DNA of 64,000 nucleotides, taken from the NCBI GenBank assembly GCA_947623455.1, contig OX392529.1:59291186-59355185 (forward strand). Reading direction: 5' to 3'. Positions 36,184-45,357 of this stretch are shown in pieces (position 1 is the stretch's first letter; every line of letters starts with the position of its first letter). Below the pieces are notes generated by a model. That model had not been told where the DNA came from and ran no database searches. It saw only the letters and a program-made list of their open reading frames with translations. The translations under genes and the position numbers were made by a program. The DNA is from Mimachlamys varia. Taxonomy: Eukaryota; Mollusca; Bivalvia; Pectinida; Pectinidae.

Positions 36184-39100
36184 TTATGCCATACTGTAAT
36201 GTCCTATCGCAAGAGTATTCACCTCGTTCTTCATTATGATCCTTTTGTCGTCGTTCGACGAAAGAGCCACTTTATTAATTTCTTTAGAATACATTTCGTG
36301 ACCGTGACTTCTGATGACGTTCATCTTTCTCAACACAGACCTACCGGAGAACAGACAATCCTTATAATCGCTAAACTGGATGTGTTTGGACACAACACTT
36401 CTCTTCACCCCCTTACACTTCTTTTCCTCACCCCCGTCGAACATCCTATTGCTGTACAACTTTGCCCTCAACCCCACAAATTCTTCAACGATCCTTCCTC
36501 CCGCCTCGTCCTTAAATATCCCAACCACCTTCTTATTAACTCCACTGACAATACCGCTCGGATGATCTTTCGGAAAATTGCTCGTGTCGAATTTCGTTGT
36601 GACATCATTCGATATGTCCTTGAAGAAGTCCTCCGTCTCTATCTCGTACGCCAGACTGTCCGTGTCTGTGAACAACAGTTTTGCGCTCGAATCGTATTTA
36701 CTCTTGATGTAGTTGTAATGAAAGTCGTACATCAACGTCTTACTCAGATCTAGAATGCACATACCCAGATAGATGGGCTTGTTGAAGATCAGTGTGGTCT
36801 TTTTCATGTGGATTGCCACTAAATTCTCGTCGAATATATTGCAATGCTTGAAGTTTGGTTTAGACGCCAACTTATTTGCCTTCGTCTTAGTATTCACCAA
36901 TCTAACGTCCACCCGATTTCTAATGTTCTCCATCGTTTTGCCAAAGACCGAGTTGTTCATGAGTTTGTAAAAGTCCTTCTCAAATTCGGACGTTGCCTTC
37001 GATCTCAGACTCGTGTTCAGATCGATGTACTTTTGTAACCATGCACTCTCTTTAAACATGATACCCCTATGGATCTTTGTTATTTTCATCCCCAAACTCT
37101 CATAGAGCTTGAGGTTCTCATAGTGTACGACATACCTCTCCTTATCACATAGGTTGGGGATCAACTTTTCAACTTTATTTATTGTTACACTTTGAGGTGC
37201 TAGCGGATAATCGTTATGCAGATCGTGCAGTTCGTCCGGATATTCCAGATCCACCTCTAAGATGCATGGATGTTTCTTCCAATTAACCAATTCTCTATTC
37301 TCCATTCATTCGAAATCGTGAGTAGGAAGAGGTTTACTCATTGCCCACCCATAACGATTGTTAGCATCCAAGTATGATATGTATTTAGTCGGTAGATCCT
37401 CCTCGTATTTATCCCCCATGTAAGGGTTGTTGGCCTTTCCATATCTATTGCTGATCATCGATATACCCCCTCTAATCCCCCTCTCGATCATGAGGAGCAT
37501 GTCGGGATCTGTTAGCAACTCTAGATTTACTTTTGTATACTTTAACGCCGCATCCCAGGCCAATCCAGGTGCCGTAAAATACCATGCAGGGTCCAACTCG
37601 TAACGCTTTTGACACGTGTCCCTAAAATTCTCAAACACGTCAGCCAACAGTAAGACGTCAGATTGGTTGTAAAGGTTGTGATAGTCCCTAAACGTCTTCA
37701 TTCCAAATTGCTTCCACACGTTCTTTGCATGTTTATACTCCCCATCACTTATTCCACTACCGCTAAGTCTCGAATAGAACATCTCCTTTGGTGGTAATTC
37801 CTTTTCCTCTAATCTTTTGACTGAATCCATATATTCGTATGGATAGACCCCCTTTCTTAATAACAGGTCTAGCTGTTTACCGTTGTAATACTTGGACGTG
37901 TTTGTAAAACAGTTCCTCTCCAGATTGTTCGACAGTTTGTCTAGACTGGACGCCATAAACTTGAAACTGTCGATAAACCTCCAATCGCACGATATAGATC
38001 GCGGGCGCCCGCGATCTTTACACCTTTGAGTGCATTACGCTTGGACTCGTCAAGACTGTCGCGAAAGACATCGCTGTTGTTTATAAATTTTAATATCTGT
38101 GCCGTCGTTGGGTTGGTAAACCCCATCTTCTTTACAAACACCCCCTTATTGAAATAGACCCCCTCCTCTACATTGATATCCTTTGTAAAACTTATGTATT
38201 TCTCGTCGTTGTTTGGAATGCAATTGATGTCTCCCGCTGTCACCCCGAGATTCTTCACGAACAGATGACTGTCGTATCCACTCAGATTGTGAAATACGAC
38301 GGGGGTGAACTTGGGTCTCATATATTTCAGATTACACTTGCTGTGTGCCGCCCCTCTATACTTTCCGGTGTAATGACAGTGATCCCTAACCTTTACGTCC
38401 GCACCCTTCGCCTTCTCCGGAAAACCACTTCGACCGATCCAACACTCGCTAGCCCCTTCAAATTCCCTTTGTTCGTTCGCCGTGATGATCATCTTCTTCG
38501 GTTTCATGTTTGCTATTTCCTTCATGTCATTCTGCAACATGTCTACAAACATTTGCGACACGTCGTCGTCGTCACTCTCTGCCGGGTAGGTCACTGGCGG
38601 TTTAGAGTATACGCTATCGTCAAAACACTTGATGTAATAACAAAAGCTCGACGGAGTGTGTTTTTGATAACGCGTCGTATAACTTTTGTCCGAACTGGGA
38701 GGATTGCTAACGTTTATCGGCTTGATGAAGGACTCGAAATCCGCATATACGATGAATGGAACCCTCATCGTATTCTGATGGTTTACGAACGATGCATAAG
38801 ATCCCTCTTTAGGCATCTCTATCTTGACGGCCTCGTTTTTCTTGCAATATTCACCGTGTGTGTGCAATGCCTTTTGTGAGTGAAATGGGTTCAGACATCG
38901 CAGGCAGTAGTGTTCAGCGTGTTGATGGTTGTTCGTTTGTGCAGACAACAATCGACTCATGTTATTGATTAGACAGTAGTGTGTCTTTTCACTGTGCTCG
39001 TCCGAAATCAACATGAGGTTGACATTGAACTGACGTTCACTACATTACTTATCCTCAATGGGTAGACGACGGACTCGTACCCAAACACGTTGACCGAAAT

Positions 39101-39964
39101 GTCCTCGTTCTGCTTTTCAAACTTGTCTATCGACTTAATGGCGACCGGATAGTCGATCCCCTTCATGTTAAAATTGTCGGCTTGCGCTCTCAATGCCTTT
39201 GTGATGCGCTCGCCATCGCGTTCTACGGGATTGAGTGCCCTTGCTAAACACCACATAAAACACTTGTCGTCGTCGTCGTCGTTCTTCATATTGTTGGTTG
39301 CCTTTTTCTTAGGGATGGCGTGGGGAGGGGTAAACAACTTTTCCCACTCAACGGTTCATACAACACGGTGTGAACGTCTAACGACACTAACGATTTAAAT
39401 GTCCAATTGCTACCCTGCAATTCAAATACATCTATCGCCTCCATCACTCTATCACACATTTGACGGTACAACTCGTATTTGTCGGTCCCCTCTAGATTGA
39501 TCTCGATCTCCGAATGGAACGCCCCCTCGTCCTCGATCGTACCGGCCAGTATACTCATCTTCTCCATCATCGCTCTCATGATGATCTTTACTTTCGTCTG
39601 CGTGTTGTTCTTTAAAAGGTCGACGACGTTCCCCACGTTGGCATCCAAAAACGATTTGATTGTCCAGCTTGGATCCACGTCCGTCGATCGTGTACTGCGT
39701 CGTAAACTTTTTCAACGAGGACGCACTCTTTACGATCTTAAAATTAGCACGTGGTGGGTAATGTCTCTTCACGTGTTCCGTCACCTCGTCCAACACTTGA
39801 TCGATCTCTTCCGGTTCTATATAATTGGTCAACCAATTGTTAAAAATACGGACTCTCCTCTGCACACCCTCGGGAATGACAGCAGTCGCAACCCTCTGCG
39901 CTGTCGACACCGCCGACGACACTGCCGACGTTACGGCATTCTTGATCTGATTGAGGAATCTCAT
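36184..39964 (-). pseudogene. POLB: protein-primed family B DNA polymerase, five lesions
   Basis: About 1,260 codons, full Polinton length. In order: N-terminal region (39964 to about 39340); WCLARALNP and VNVFGYESVVYPL (near 39040-39260); zinc-finger-like HYCLRCLNPFHSQKALHTHGEYC; exonuclease motifs YADFESF, NLSGYDSHL and YNQSDVLLLADVF; polymerase motif A (DANNRYGWAM), motif B (KLMNNSVFGKTMEN), motif C (FTDTDSL) and the KxY-type KLYSNR. It replicates the element from a protein primer. Lesions are frameshifts near 39680, 39335, 39015 and 37975 and an in-frame TGA at 37306-37308. A perfect 22-bp palindrome lies at 37996-38017, next to one frameshift. The start follows tgtatataaaATG. Confidence 0.92.
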
Positions 39965-40104
39965 TTTATATACAATATATTATTATTTTATGTAATTTTT
40001 TTCTTTAATTCATTTTTATTAGTTTTTTTCATGTAATATCTTACGGTTTTGTATGTTGAAAAATATATTATGCCGGCAGGGCAAATATATTTACATCACG
40101 GTTA
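39965..40104. other. spacer upstream of POLB
   Basis: About 140 bp, AT-rich, holding the POLB promoter region and the shared upstream motif at 39996-40017. No gene was seen. Confidence 0.5.
39996..40017 (-). promoter_or_regulatory. 22-bp upstream motif of POLB, shared with the SAP-like gene
   Basis: On the coding strand aaaaatgaattaaag followed by seven A, 32 bp before the POLB start codon. An exact copy occurs at 40484-40505, 20 bp before the next gene upstream. An identical 22-mer upstream of two neighbouring genes suggests a shared control element. Confidence 0.5.
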
Positions 40105-40464
40105 TCACATACTTATTCCTCCACACCCTCCCAGTCCAGAACGTGATCGTTCTAGAGGGTTGATTGATGAATTGCGACGCCTTGTATATATCGAGGGGAA
40201 CTCTATCTCCTCCTCCGTATTGACGTCGCGCAACAACACCTTCTTGGGTGATTTGCGAATGACCCTCAATTTATCATACTTGGGATCCGCCTCTTTCTTC
40301 ACCTTTTCGACCTTTACGTCGTTGGTTGGGAGGAGTCCTTTTTCAATCATCACGGGCACTAACTGTTTCTTGTTGTAGTGTGAATACCCCTTGATCTTGT
40401 TTTGATAGAGTATCTCCCTCAACTCAAGGAGTTTATGAGAACTTCTTCTAATAATGTCAGACAT
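40105..40464 (-). CDS. small SAP-like (putative DNA-binding) protein
   Basis: 119 residues, intact. Residues 5-45 (LLELREILYQNKIKGYSHYN, then KKQLVPVMIEKG) have the two-helix pattern of SAP/Rho-N-like DNA-binding domains, with the typical IKGYS turn. The rest is lysine-rich and then acidic, ending in a basic RRR and glycine-rich tail. Small SAP-like genes are common Polinton accessories; a nucleoid or packaging role is inference. The start is preceded by ttatataaaaaagATG. It lies between MCP and POLB. Confidence 0.6.
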   Translation of the reverse strand: MSDIIRRSSHKLLELREILYQNKIKGYSHYNKKQLVPVMIEKGLLPTNDVKVEKVKKEADPKYDKLRVIRKSPKKVLLRDVNTEEEIEFPSIYTRRRNSSINPLERSRSGLGGCGGISM

Positions 40465-40483
40465 CTTTTTTATATAATAAAGA

Positions 40484-40505
40484 TTTTTTTCTTTAATTCA
40501 TTTTT
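40484..40505 (-). promoter_or_regulatory. 22-bp upstream motif of the SAP-like gene, shared with POLB
   Basis: Exact copy of 39996-40017, ending 20 bp before the start codon of the SAP-like gene and directly followed by a TATA-like ttatataaaa. Confidence 0.5.
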
Positions 40506-40510
40506 CATTA

Positions 40511-41785
40511 CTAAACGACACTCATTTTGTTACCGTCCGACTGAAGTTTTAACATCCTATCGCTTATGACGACTGCAAATGCCTCCGTTCCCGCGGGTAC
40601 GTTTGCATCGAATTGCGTCTTGATCTGAATGTCTGTGACCGAGGACTTGAGTCTTTCACTCTGCTTGCTCACATCGGATACAAACATTGGGAAGAGGGTC
40701 TTGTAGTCTGAGGGGGTGATGTTTGGGTTTGATACCAACTCATCCAAGTGATAAAACTTTGATCTGAATGAGGCGGCGTCGCCGTACACTCGACTGAACT
40801 GTTGTTTGGGGAACGAGAGGTTGTAATCGACGGCGGGATACCTTGCCGAGTTCAACATCACGTACATGTTTCTAACGTTTACATTGTCGAATACGGATGC
40901 GTTCTTCTCTTGGTCACCGTCTTTCTCCGTCTGAAAGGCAACGATGACATAACGAGGTTTTTCGGGGGATGACTTGACCGTAAGTCTCCACGTGAACGAG
41001 GATGATTGAGGGACCGATATAAAGTCGCACTGTCTCATCCTATAGCCGATCGGTAGTGTGGCCTTGGATTCGTTTGTCTTGTACAGTTGAAACTTTTCGG
41101 CGTCGGCAGGCAATACGTGTGGAATAAACCAAGACACCTTTTCAAGCGCGACCTTACCAGCGTCAGCGGTCCCATCTCTAAAGATTGCATCGTTGTCAGA
41201 TTTTCGAACGAGGGTTAACGTCTGTTTCAGACCGTACAGGATCTTGTCGTAATCCTCACAAAACCCAAAGATGTGTTTGAGTGGCACTCTAAAACTGAAG
41301 GTTCCCTTCGGTGCTGGCGCTTGAATGATGTATAACTGTCTCACAGCGAATCCAGTGTTTACCGCTGCAGCCGTTGCTCCAGTATCTTTATACCACAGTT
41401 GGTTCAACCCCTACGATTTCGAGAAATCGTCGGGGTATTTCAACAGACCCAACATCGTCGTGCCCTGTCCGGGGTAGTAGACGGACTATATCTCTTGCCC
41501 CGAAAGTTGATATTTGATGTTACTGAAGAGATGCATTAAAGCATTGTTAGTGAGGGAGATCATGTCGTCGTTTGCGTAGGCCGAACCGTCGGTCTTCGTC
41601 AGACGTCCTTCCATGATTAAATAACTCTCACTCGGGTGCGTAAAAAGATCTTGGGTCTCGATATTGATCCTGATTTCTCCAGGGTTGTTAAGGTTTGTAC
41701 CCGTGATCGGTTCGTACTCGTGATGCTCATATTCTTCCATACTCTCATCTTTGATTGGCATTTCGGTAAAACTTAGAATATCCAT
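40511..41785 (-). pseudogene. MCP: Polinton major capsid protein (double jelly roll), two in-frame TAG codons
   Basis: 424 codons in one frame. The N-terminal part (41486-41785) has EYEPITGTNLN, INIETQDLFTHPSESYL and ALMHLFSNIKYQLSGQE. The remainder (40511-41407) has NQLWYKDTG, VPLKHIFGFCEDYDKILYG, LTLVRKSDND and VVISDRMLKLQS near the end. These match the double-jelly-roll capsid proteins of Polintons that build an icosahedral shell. TAG codons at about 41486-41488 and 41408-41410 interrupt it without shifting the frame; the 25 codons between them still look coding (YYPGQGTTMLGLLKYPDD). The start is preceded by taattaaaaaaaATG. Confidence 0.85.
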
Positions 41786-41855
41786 TTTTTTTAATTAGAC
41801 AAGATAATTTTTTCAGCGTAAACACTTTTTAAATTAAAAGCTTTTACGTCGTCCT
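41786..41855. promoter_or_regulatory. MCP promoter gap
   Basis: 70-bp AT-rich gap (aaattaaaag, aattaaaaaaa) between the MCP start and the stop of the next gene upstream. Confidence 0.4.
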
Positions 41856-42184
41856 TTACACTATGTACAATTGGGGATACCCCTGTCCCTTTTTGTTGAT
41901 GAACACACCCTTCACTATGATGCGGGTGATGTCTTCCTCCTTTACATCAACCGACTTCTTTGCAAATATATCGCTCAAACTGATGAACGACGTCGTGTCA
42001 AAACCTCGAGATTTTTCACCGCCACCATCTTCTTTCCAGGCAGTTGTATCGTCACCCTTTGATAACCATATTTTGGAGGGTCAATATTTAAGATCTTGCA
42101 TCTCTTGAGAGTAAACTCTACTACATCCTTAAAGTTGATGGATGTAGTGTTGTATTTTTTATAATCGACACGAGTGAATTCCAT
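41856..42184 (-). pseudogene. conserved-looking Polinton protein of unknown function, frameshifted
   Basis: About 109 codons from the ATG at 42182-42184 (MEFTRVDYKKY) to a TAA at 41856-41858. The first 60 codons are in one frame (FTLKRCKILNIDPPKYGYQ, QLPGKKMVAVKNLEV) and the rest in another, with a one-base shift near 42000. The second part ends GYPQLYIV. Both halves have protein-like composition and lie in the gap between MCP and the next gene, so I read them as one broken gene. I recognise no domain. The start is preceded by a 9-A run and aacaaaaaaATG. Confidence 0.6.
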
Positions 42185-42223
42185 TTTTTTGTTTTTTTTT
42201 ATTAGAAAATATTTTCTATAAGT

Positions 42224-42258
42224 CATTTTATGGAATGTGATTTTCATACCATAAAATG
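42224..42258 (-). terminator. stem-loop after the small basic protein gene
   Basis: Perfect 10-bp arms cattttatgg / ccataaaatg with a 15-nt loop, starting 7 bp past the stop codon of the gene at 42265-42687. A second palindrome (agaaaatattttct, 42204-42217) follows. A transcript-end signal is inferred. Confidence 0.4.
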
Positions 42259-42264
42259 GTTGGA

Positions 42265-42687
42265 TTAGTGTGTATTTAATTTTCGTATGAGATCTTGGAT
42301 TGCAATGGCAGATCCGGCGTTGGGAGAGCGCACGGCGCCGTACCGTCCCACACACCCACCGTCGATCAACGAGTTGATGTCCGTATACTTACTCAACACA
42401 TCATGCGCTTTCTTTACGACGGCCTGTTCAGGCATGTTGAGTTGGTTTTTGAGAATGGAGTGTGATCTCGATGTAAGGGCTTTATGGATCCCCTTCTCTA
42501 TTTTTTTCCCTGCATTGACGACGGATGTCTTCCCCGCCTCTAATGCCTTCTTTCCGAGGTCTTTAGCGAGATTGGACGCCATTTGTTTGGTCGCACTGCT
42601 AGTAATCACTTTGGCGATACTGTCAAACAACCCAGAACCACCAAACACGTAATTTCTTTTATATCCACGATTTTTTACGATTAACAT
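42265..42687 (-). CDS. small basic Ala/Lys-rich Polinton protein
   Basis: 140 residues, intact. It begins MLIVKNRGYKRNYVFGGSGLFDS. The FGGSGLF block resembles the glycine-rich sites cut by adenovirus-type proteases, which would make this a processed core or minor capsid protein; that is inference. A long amphipathic lysine- and alanine-rich segment follows (ASNLAKDLGKKALEAGKTS), then a C-terminal helix ending IQDLIRKLNTH. The start codon is 5 bp after the upstream gene's stop, and the TATA-like ctataaaaaag spans that stop. A packaged DNA-condensing role is possible but unproven. Confidence 0.55.
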   Translation of the reverse strand: MLIVKNRGYKRNYVFGGSGLFDSIAKVITSSATKQMASNLAKDLGKKALEAGKTSVVNAGKKIEKGIHKALTSRSHSILKNQLNMPEQAVVKKAHDVLSKYTDINSLIDGGCVGRYGAVRSPNAGSAIAIQDLIRKLNTH

Positions 42688-42692
42688 CTTTT

Positions 42693-43412
42693 TTATAGTA
42701 TAGACATTAATTTTGTGTGCATGTCCGCCGAGAAGATGTTCATGTTTTTCAACTCATCACATATGGATGCAATTTCATCACGTACGCCTGTATTGCCCGC
42801 CGCCTTACTCGCCATCAACAGTTCAAATCGATCGACGAGGGCGCTCGGATCATTGGTGTGGGGTCGACGTCCGAGCGACTCCTCCCCACACCCACTGCCG
42901 TCGAATTGCCGTTTGTTATTCTATATGGGTTTGAGAATGTTTTTCCCTTTGTACCCCTTGCAAGCCTTCGGTCTATTGCTATCGGGGTCGTTCCCCTTTT
43001 TGAGAGCGCTGGTTTTTAACATGAGTTTTCCATAGGTCTCATAATCTTGATCTGTGTATATTTGAGCGTCTGGTTGTTTGGACACGAGGAGCTCCCACAG
43101 GCCGGAGGTCCCTTGATATTCTTCCTCGTCCACAATTATATTATCGTCTATAATGACAATGGGTTTATTACCTATGTAGAAATTATTGTTCTTGTCGTAT
43201 ATGCCGTATGATTTATCCGTCATATTCTTCGAGGCGAATTTACGTAAATATTCTAATGCGACCGGTTTGAATAACGTAGTGAGGTCTCGCTGAAGGATCT
43301 GCTCGCCAGACCTTTCAGCCATCTGACTCTTTTGTATGTTCCTCCTCGTTTCGGGAAACTCTTTTACACTCAGGTCTCGTTTACTAGGGTCCGTAATCTT
43401 TAGAAATGACAT
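42693..43412 (-). pseudogene. conserved Polinton protein (MSFLKITDP family), one in-frame TAG
   Basis: 239 codons in one frame. The start MSFLKITDPSKRD (43410-43412) followed by FPETRRNIQKSQ matches a family I know only as uncharacterised Polinton proteins. The middle contains NNNFYIGNKPIVIIDDNI and LWELLVSKQPDAQIYT. A TAG at 42921-42923 follows KNILKPI, but the frame stays open for another 75 codons, reading LVDRFELLMASKAAGNTGV and IASICDELKNMNIF. This also looks like the family's usual C-terminus, so the TAG is a lesion, not the natural end. The role may be in the capsid, given its neighbours. Confidence 0.65.
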
Positions 43413-43512
43413 TGTTTTTCTAGGGAATATATTTTTTTTCATTTCACAATTCATCAAACAATTTAACAAACAATTCATCTCATATTACGACAGTGCTCAC
43501 GCACATCCCATC
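43413..43512. promoter_or_regulatory. spacer upstream of the MSFLKITDP-family gene
   Basis: 100-bp AT-rich gap with caattcatc / caattcat repeats (43447 and 43471) and an aaaaaatatattcc stretch close to the start. Function unknown. Confidence 0.35.
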
Positions 43513-44148
43513 TTAACCCTCCACGTCTTTATTCTTTTCAAACATTCGACGGAAGGACTCACGTGTTTCTTGCCTACCCTGTTCGATAAGGGTTTCCTGT
43601 ATCTCTACATTAAGATGCCTTTTGGTCTTTCTACGCACTCCATCCTTCATCTCGTAGTATTTTGCCAACTCTGATAGTATAAGTTGAAATTCACCATCAC
43701 TGATCATATTATCAGACATGGCCTTGGAGATGTATGATGTGATCGTGTTCAATTTTGTCTGTGCCAAAACCTTTATCTTCTCGTGTTTTTCCGCCTTGAA
43801 CGCCAACTTTTTATTCACATATTTTCCTAGAAGGCTCAACCCTCCTGAGACGAGGGCAGCACCTTCCATGATGATGACGATGGGTGCAGCAAAAACGGTG
43901 GACAATAGACTTACACCACCGATCCCCAATCCCATGGTGGTCATGATGAGGGCAGTGTCAATACCGTCGACGATCCTGACGGCACGATGATACTTTTTAC
44001 TGAGCGACAAACGGACGTCCCGTTCGCATTCGAGAGTCTTTTGAATCTCGTTGATCTTTTGTAATCGATAACCCAATCCTTCGTCGACGGGTAGAGCCGT
44101 CGGCAATATCGGGTAAAGATTGTTTTGAGTGTGTTCTTTGATTTCCAT
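43513..44148 (-). CDS. conserved Polinton membrane protein with two hydrophobic segments
   Basis: 211 residues, intact. N-terminal helix (LGYRLQKINEIQKTLECERD) and KYHRAVRIVDGIDTALIM, followed by two glycine-rich hydrophobic stretches (about residues 65-110: TTMGLGIGGVSLLSTVFAAP and GAALVSGGLSLLGKYV). A charged helical tail follows with ISDGEFQLILSEL. I recognise this as a widespread Polinton accessory, often found as a hypothetical protein in invertebrate genomes. The hydrophobic pair suggests membrane insertion or lysis of an internal membrane; that is inference. The start is preceded by ctatataaaaATG, which overlaps the arm of the hairpin at 44153-44189. Confidence 0.65.
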   Translation of the reverse strand: MEIKEHTQNNLYPILPTALPVDEGLGYRLQKINEIQKTLECERDVRLSLSKKYHRAVRIVDGIDTALIMTTMGLGIGGVSLLSTVFAAPIVIIMEGAALVSGGLSLLGKYVNKKLAFKAEKHEKIKVLAQTKLNTITSYISKAMSDNMISDGEFQLILSELAKYYEMKDGVRRKTKRHLNVEIQETLIEQGRQETRESFRRMFEKNKDVEG

Positions 44149-44152
44149 TTTT

Positions 44153-44189
44153 ATATAGATAATGATTTTTTTTAGATCATTATCTATAT
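44153..44189 (-). other. 14-bp perfect stem-loop between two Polinton genes
   Basis: Arms atatagataatgat (44153-44166) and atcattatctatat (44176-44189) with a 9-nt loop. It lies 6 bp after the dUTPase-like gene's stop and overlaps the TATA-like box of the membrane protein gene. It could end one transcript or control the next. Confidence 0.6.
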
Positions 44190-44194
44190 GTTTA

Positions 44195-44578
44195 TTATCT
44201 TACATAATGTACGCGACAAAGTGGGGTACCTTTCGCAATCGTAATGGGGTTTATTGAATTGTTTTTAACGGTTATGACGATGTCGTCCAGACTTTCGAGT
44301 ATCGTCTCGTTGAGCATACTGCATTTCTTAATCTTTAGGTCATCCTTTAGGGAGGTAACGATCATCCCACACGACATTAAAAAGCAAAACTCTAAGGAGA
44401 GTGTCTTTTCACCGGATTTTGGAATGGTGATGGATTCTTGCGTGTATATCTCCCAGGTAGTGGGTGCGGTCTTTTTGGGTGGGTGGAGGACTTCTAGATT
44501 TGGATCCCAGAAGATCGTTGGGGGTTGACGTCTTCGATAGGTTCTAACGGGTTTGGTACCAAATTTGTGAATGAGCAT
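44195..44578 (-). CDS. dUTPase-fold-like Polinton protein
   Basis: 127 residues, intact. An N-terminal basic leader (VRTYRRRQPPTIFWDPNLEV) precedes a beta-rich body with TIPKSGEKTLSLEFCFLM, MIVTSLKDDL and ITVKNNSINPITIAKGTPLC. The last block resembles the strand order and the 'N.S..P..I..G..I' motif of trimeric dUTPase-like proteins, but the catalytic dUTPase motifs are not evident. A structural trimer is as likely as an enzyme. The start is preceded by ctctataaaaATG. It lies 20 bp downstream of the GLYL-repeat protein gene. Confidence 0.5.
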   Translation of the reverse strand: MLIHKFGTKPVRTYRRRQPPTIFWDPNLEVLHPPKKTAPTTWEIYTQESITIPKSGEKTLSLEFCFLMSCGMIVTSLKDDLKIKKCSMLNETILESLDDIVITVKNNSINPITIAKGTPLCRVHYVR

Positions 44579-44598
44579 TTTTATAGAGGGGAGAAAAA

Positions 44599-45225
44599 TT
44601 ATATTAGCGCACCCAGAAGTGGAATACTGTTGAAGGGACTGTTGGGTCCGAGTATAAGACCTTTACCGGTGGGGGTGGATAGATTTTGCAACCCCTCACC
44701 GCTCTTTTTCAAATAGAGACCGTCGCCGACGTAATCTAGACCGGCACCGGAGGCTGGACTGAGATAGAGACCTTTACCGTCGGTTTCTAATTGGCAGGCG
44801 CAACCGCCTTTCTTTAGGTATAATCCGGCTCCGATGGATCCTAGTCCGGAACCCATGATTTTTGACATGCCTGAACTGGCTAGACCGGACAGGGCGCCAA
44901 CACCGAGTGCTGGTAGTGCTGTTTTTGCTAGCATGGCCAGGACGCGCATTGCCAAACCTGCAAGCATGGGGAGAAAACCTCCCTCCACCTTCATGTTATG
45001 CTTTAGTTGAGCTTTACTCATTTTTATTGTCACACCCTTACCACCCTCGTAAGCCTTGTCGACTTTCTTTACTTGAGAATCGGTGATGGCAAGAATGTCT
45101 TCGCCGGACAGATCGTCGTGTCCTAAGCAAATGCTGACGGTGTCAGCACCGCTCTGAAGGGCGTTTTGCAATTTAAGCCTTTGTCCTTCGGAGATATTAA
45201 CGTATACATTTGTGTAGTGAGTCAT
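44599..45225 (-). CDS. glycine-rich Polinton protein with GLYL repeats (possible pVI-like minor capsid)
   Basis: 208 residues, intact. The N-terminal domain (VNISEGQRLKLQNALQSG, CLGHDDLSGEDILAIT, VTIKMSKAQLKHNMKVEGG) is followed by a hydrophobic helix (residues about 84-115, FLPMLAGLAMRVLAMLAK and LGVGALSGLASSGM). Then come four GLYL-type repeats with KKGG, and an end GLILGPNSPFNSIPLLGALI. The MKVEGG|F step resembles an adenovirus-protease cleavage site before a membrane-active helix, the plan of adenovirus pVI; this is inference. I know the family as a frequent Polinton protein in cnidarians and molluscs. The start follows tatatataaaaaaaATG. Confidence 0.6.
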   Translation of the reverse strand: MTHYTNVYVNISEGQRLKLQNALQSGADTVSICLGHDDLSGEDILAITDSQVKKVDKAYEGGKGVTIKMSKAQLKHNMKVEGGFLPMLAGLAMRVLAMLAKTALPALGVGALSGLASSGMSKIMGSGLGSIGAGLYLKKGGCACQLETDGKGLYLSPASGAGLDYVGDGLYLKKSGEGLQNLSTPTGKGLILGPNSPFNSIPLLGALI

Positions 45226-45311
45226 TTTTTTTATATATAAAATATTTTTTTATATATATTCGATGTGAGATCTGTAGGATCTGTGAGGGGAGTGACGTGA
45301 GGGTTGTGAAG

Positions 45312-45342
45312 AGGGTATAGCGCCTTAAGCGCCATACCCTCA
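45312..45342 (-). terminator. 13-bp stem-loop after the minor capsid gene
   Basis: Arms gagggtatagcgc / gcgccataccctc around a 5-nt loop; the single mismatch becomes a G-U pair in the minus-strand transcript. It lies 15 bp beyond the minor capsid stop codon and is flanked by further gtgagg/cctcac pairing. A likely 3' end signal; function inferred. Confidence 0.5.
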
Positions 45343-45357
45343 CACCTTGCGCCCTCC

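Noticed and set aside
36073..36753. Plus-strand frame of 226 codons, and others opposite POLB (38265-38879, 39479-40036).
   Set aside because: Antisense to conserved polymerase motifs; no recognisable protein.
37306..42923. Alternative genetic code, given TGA and TAG codons inside conserved Polinton frames.
   Set aside because: Only single occurrences, accompanied by many frameshifts and a TAA in the integrase; simple decay explains them.
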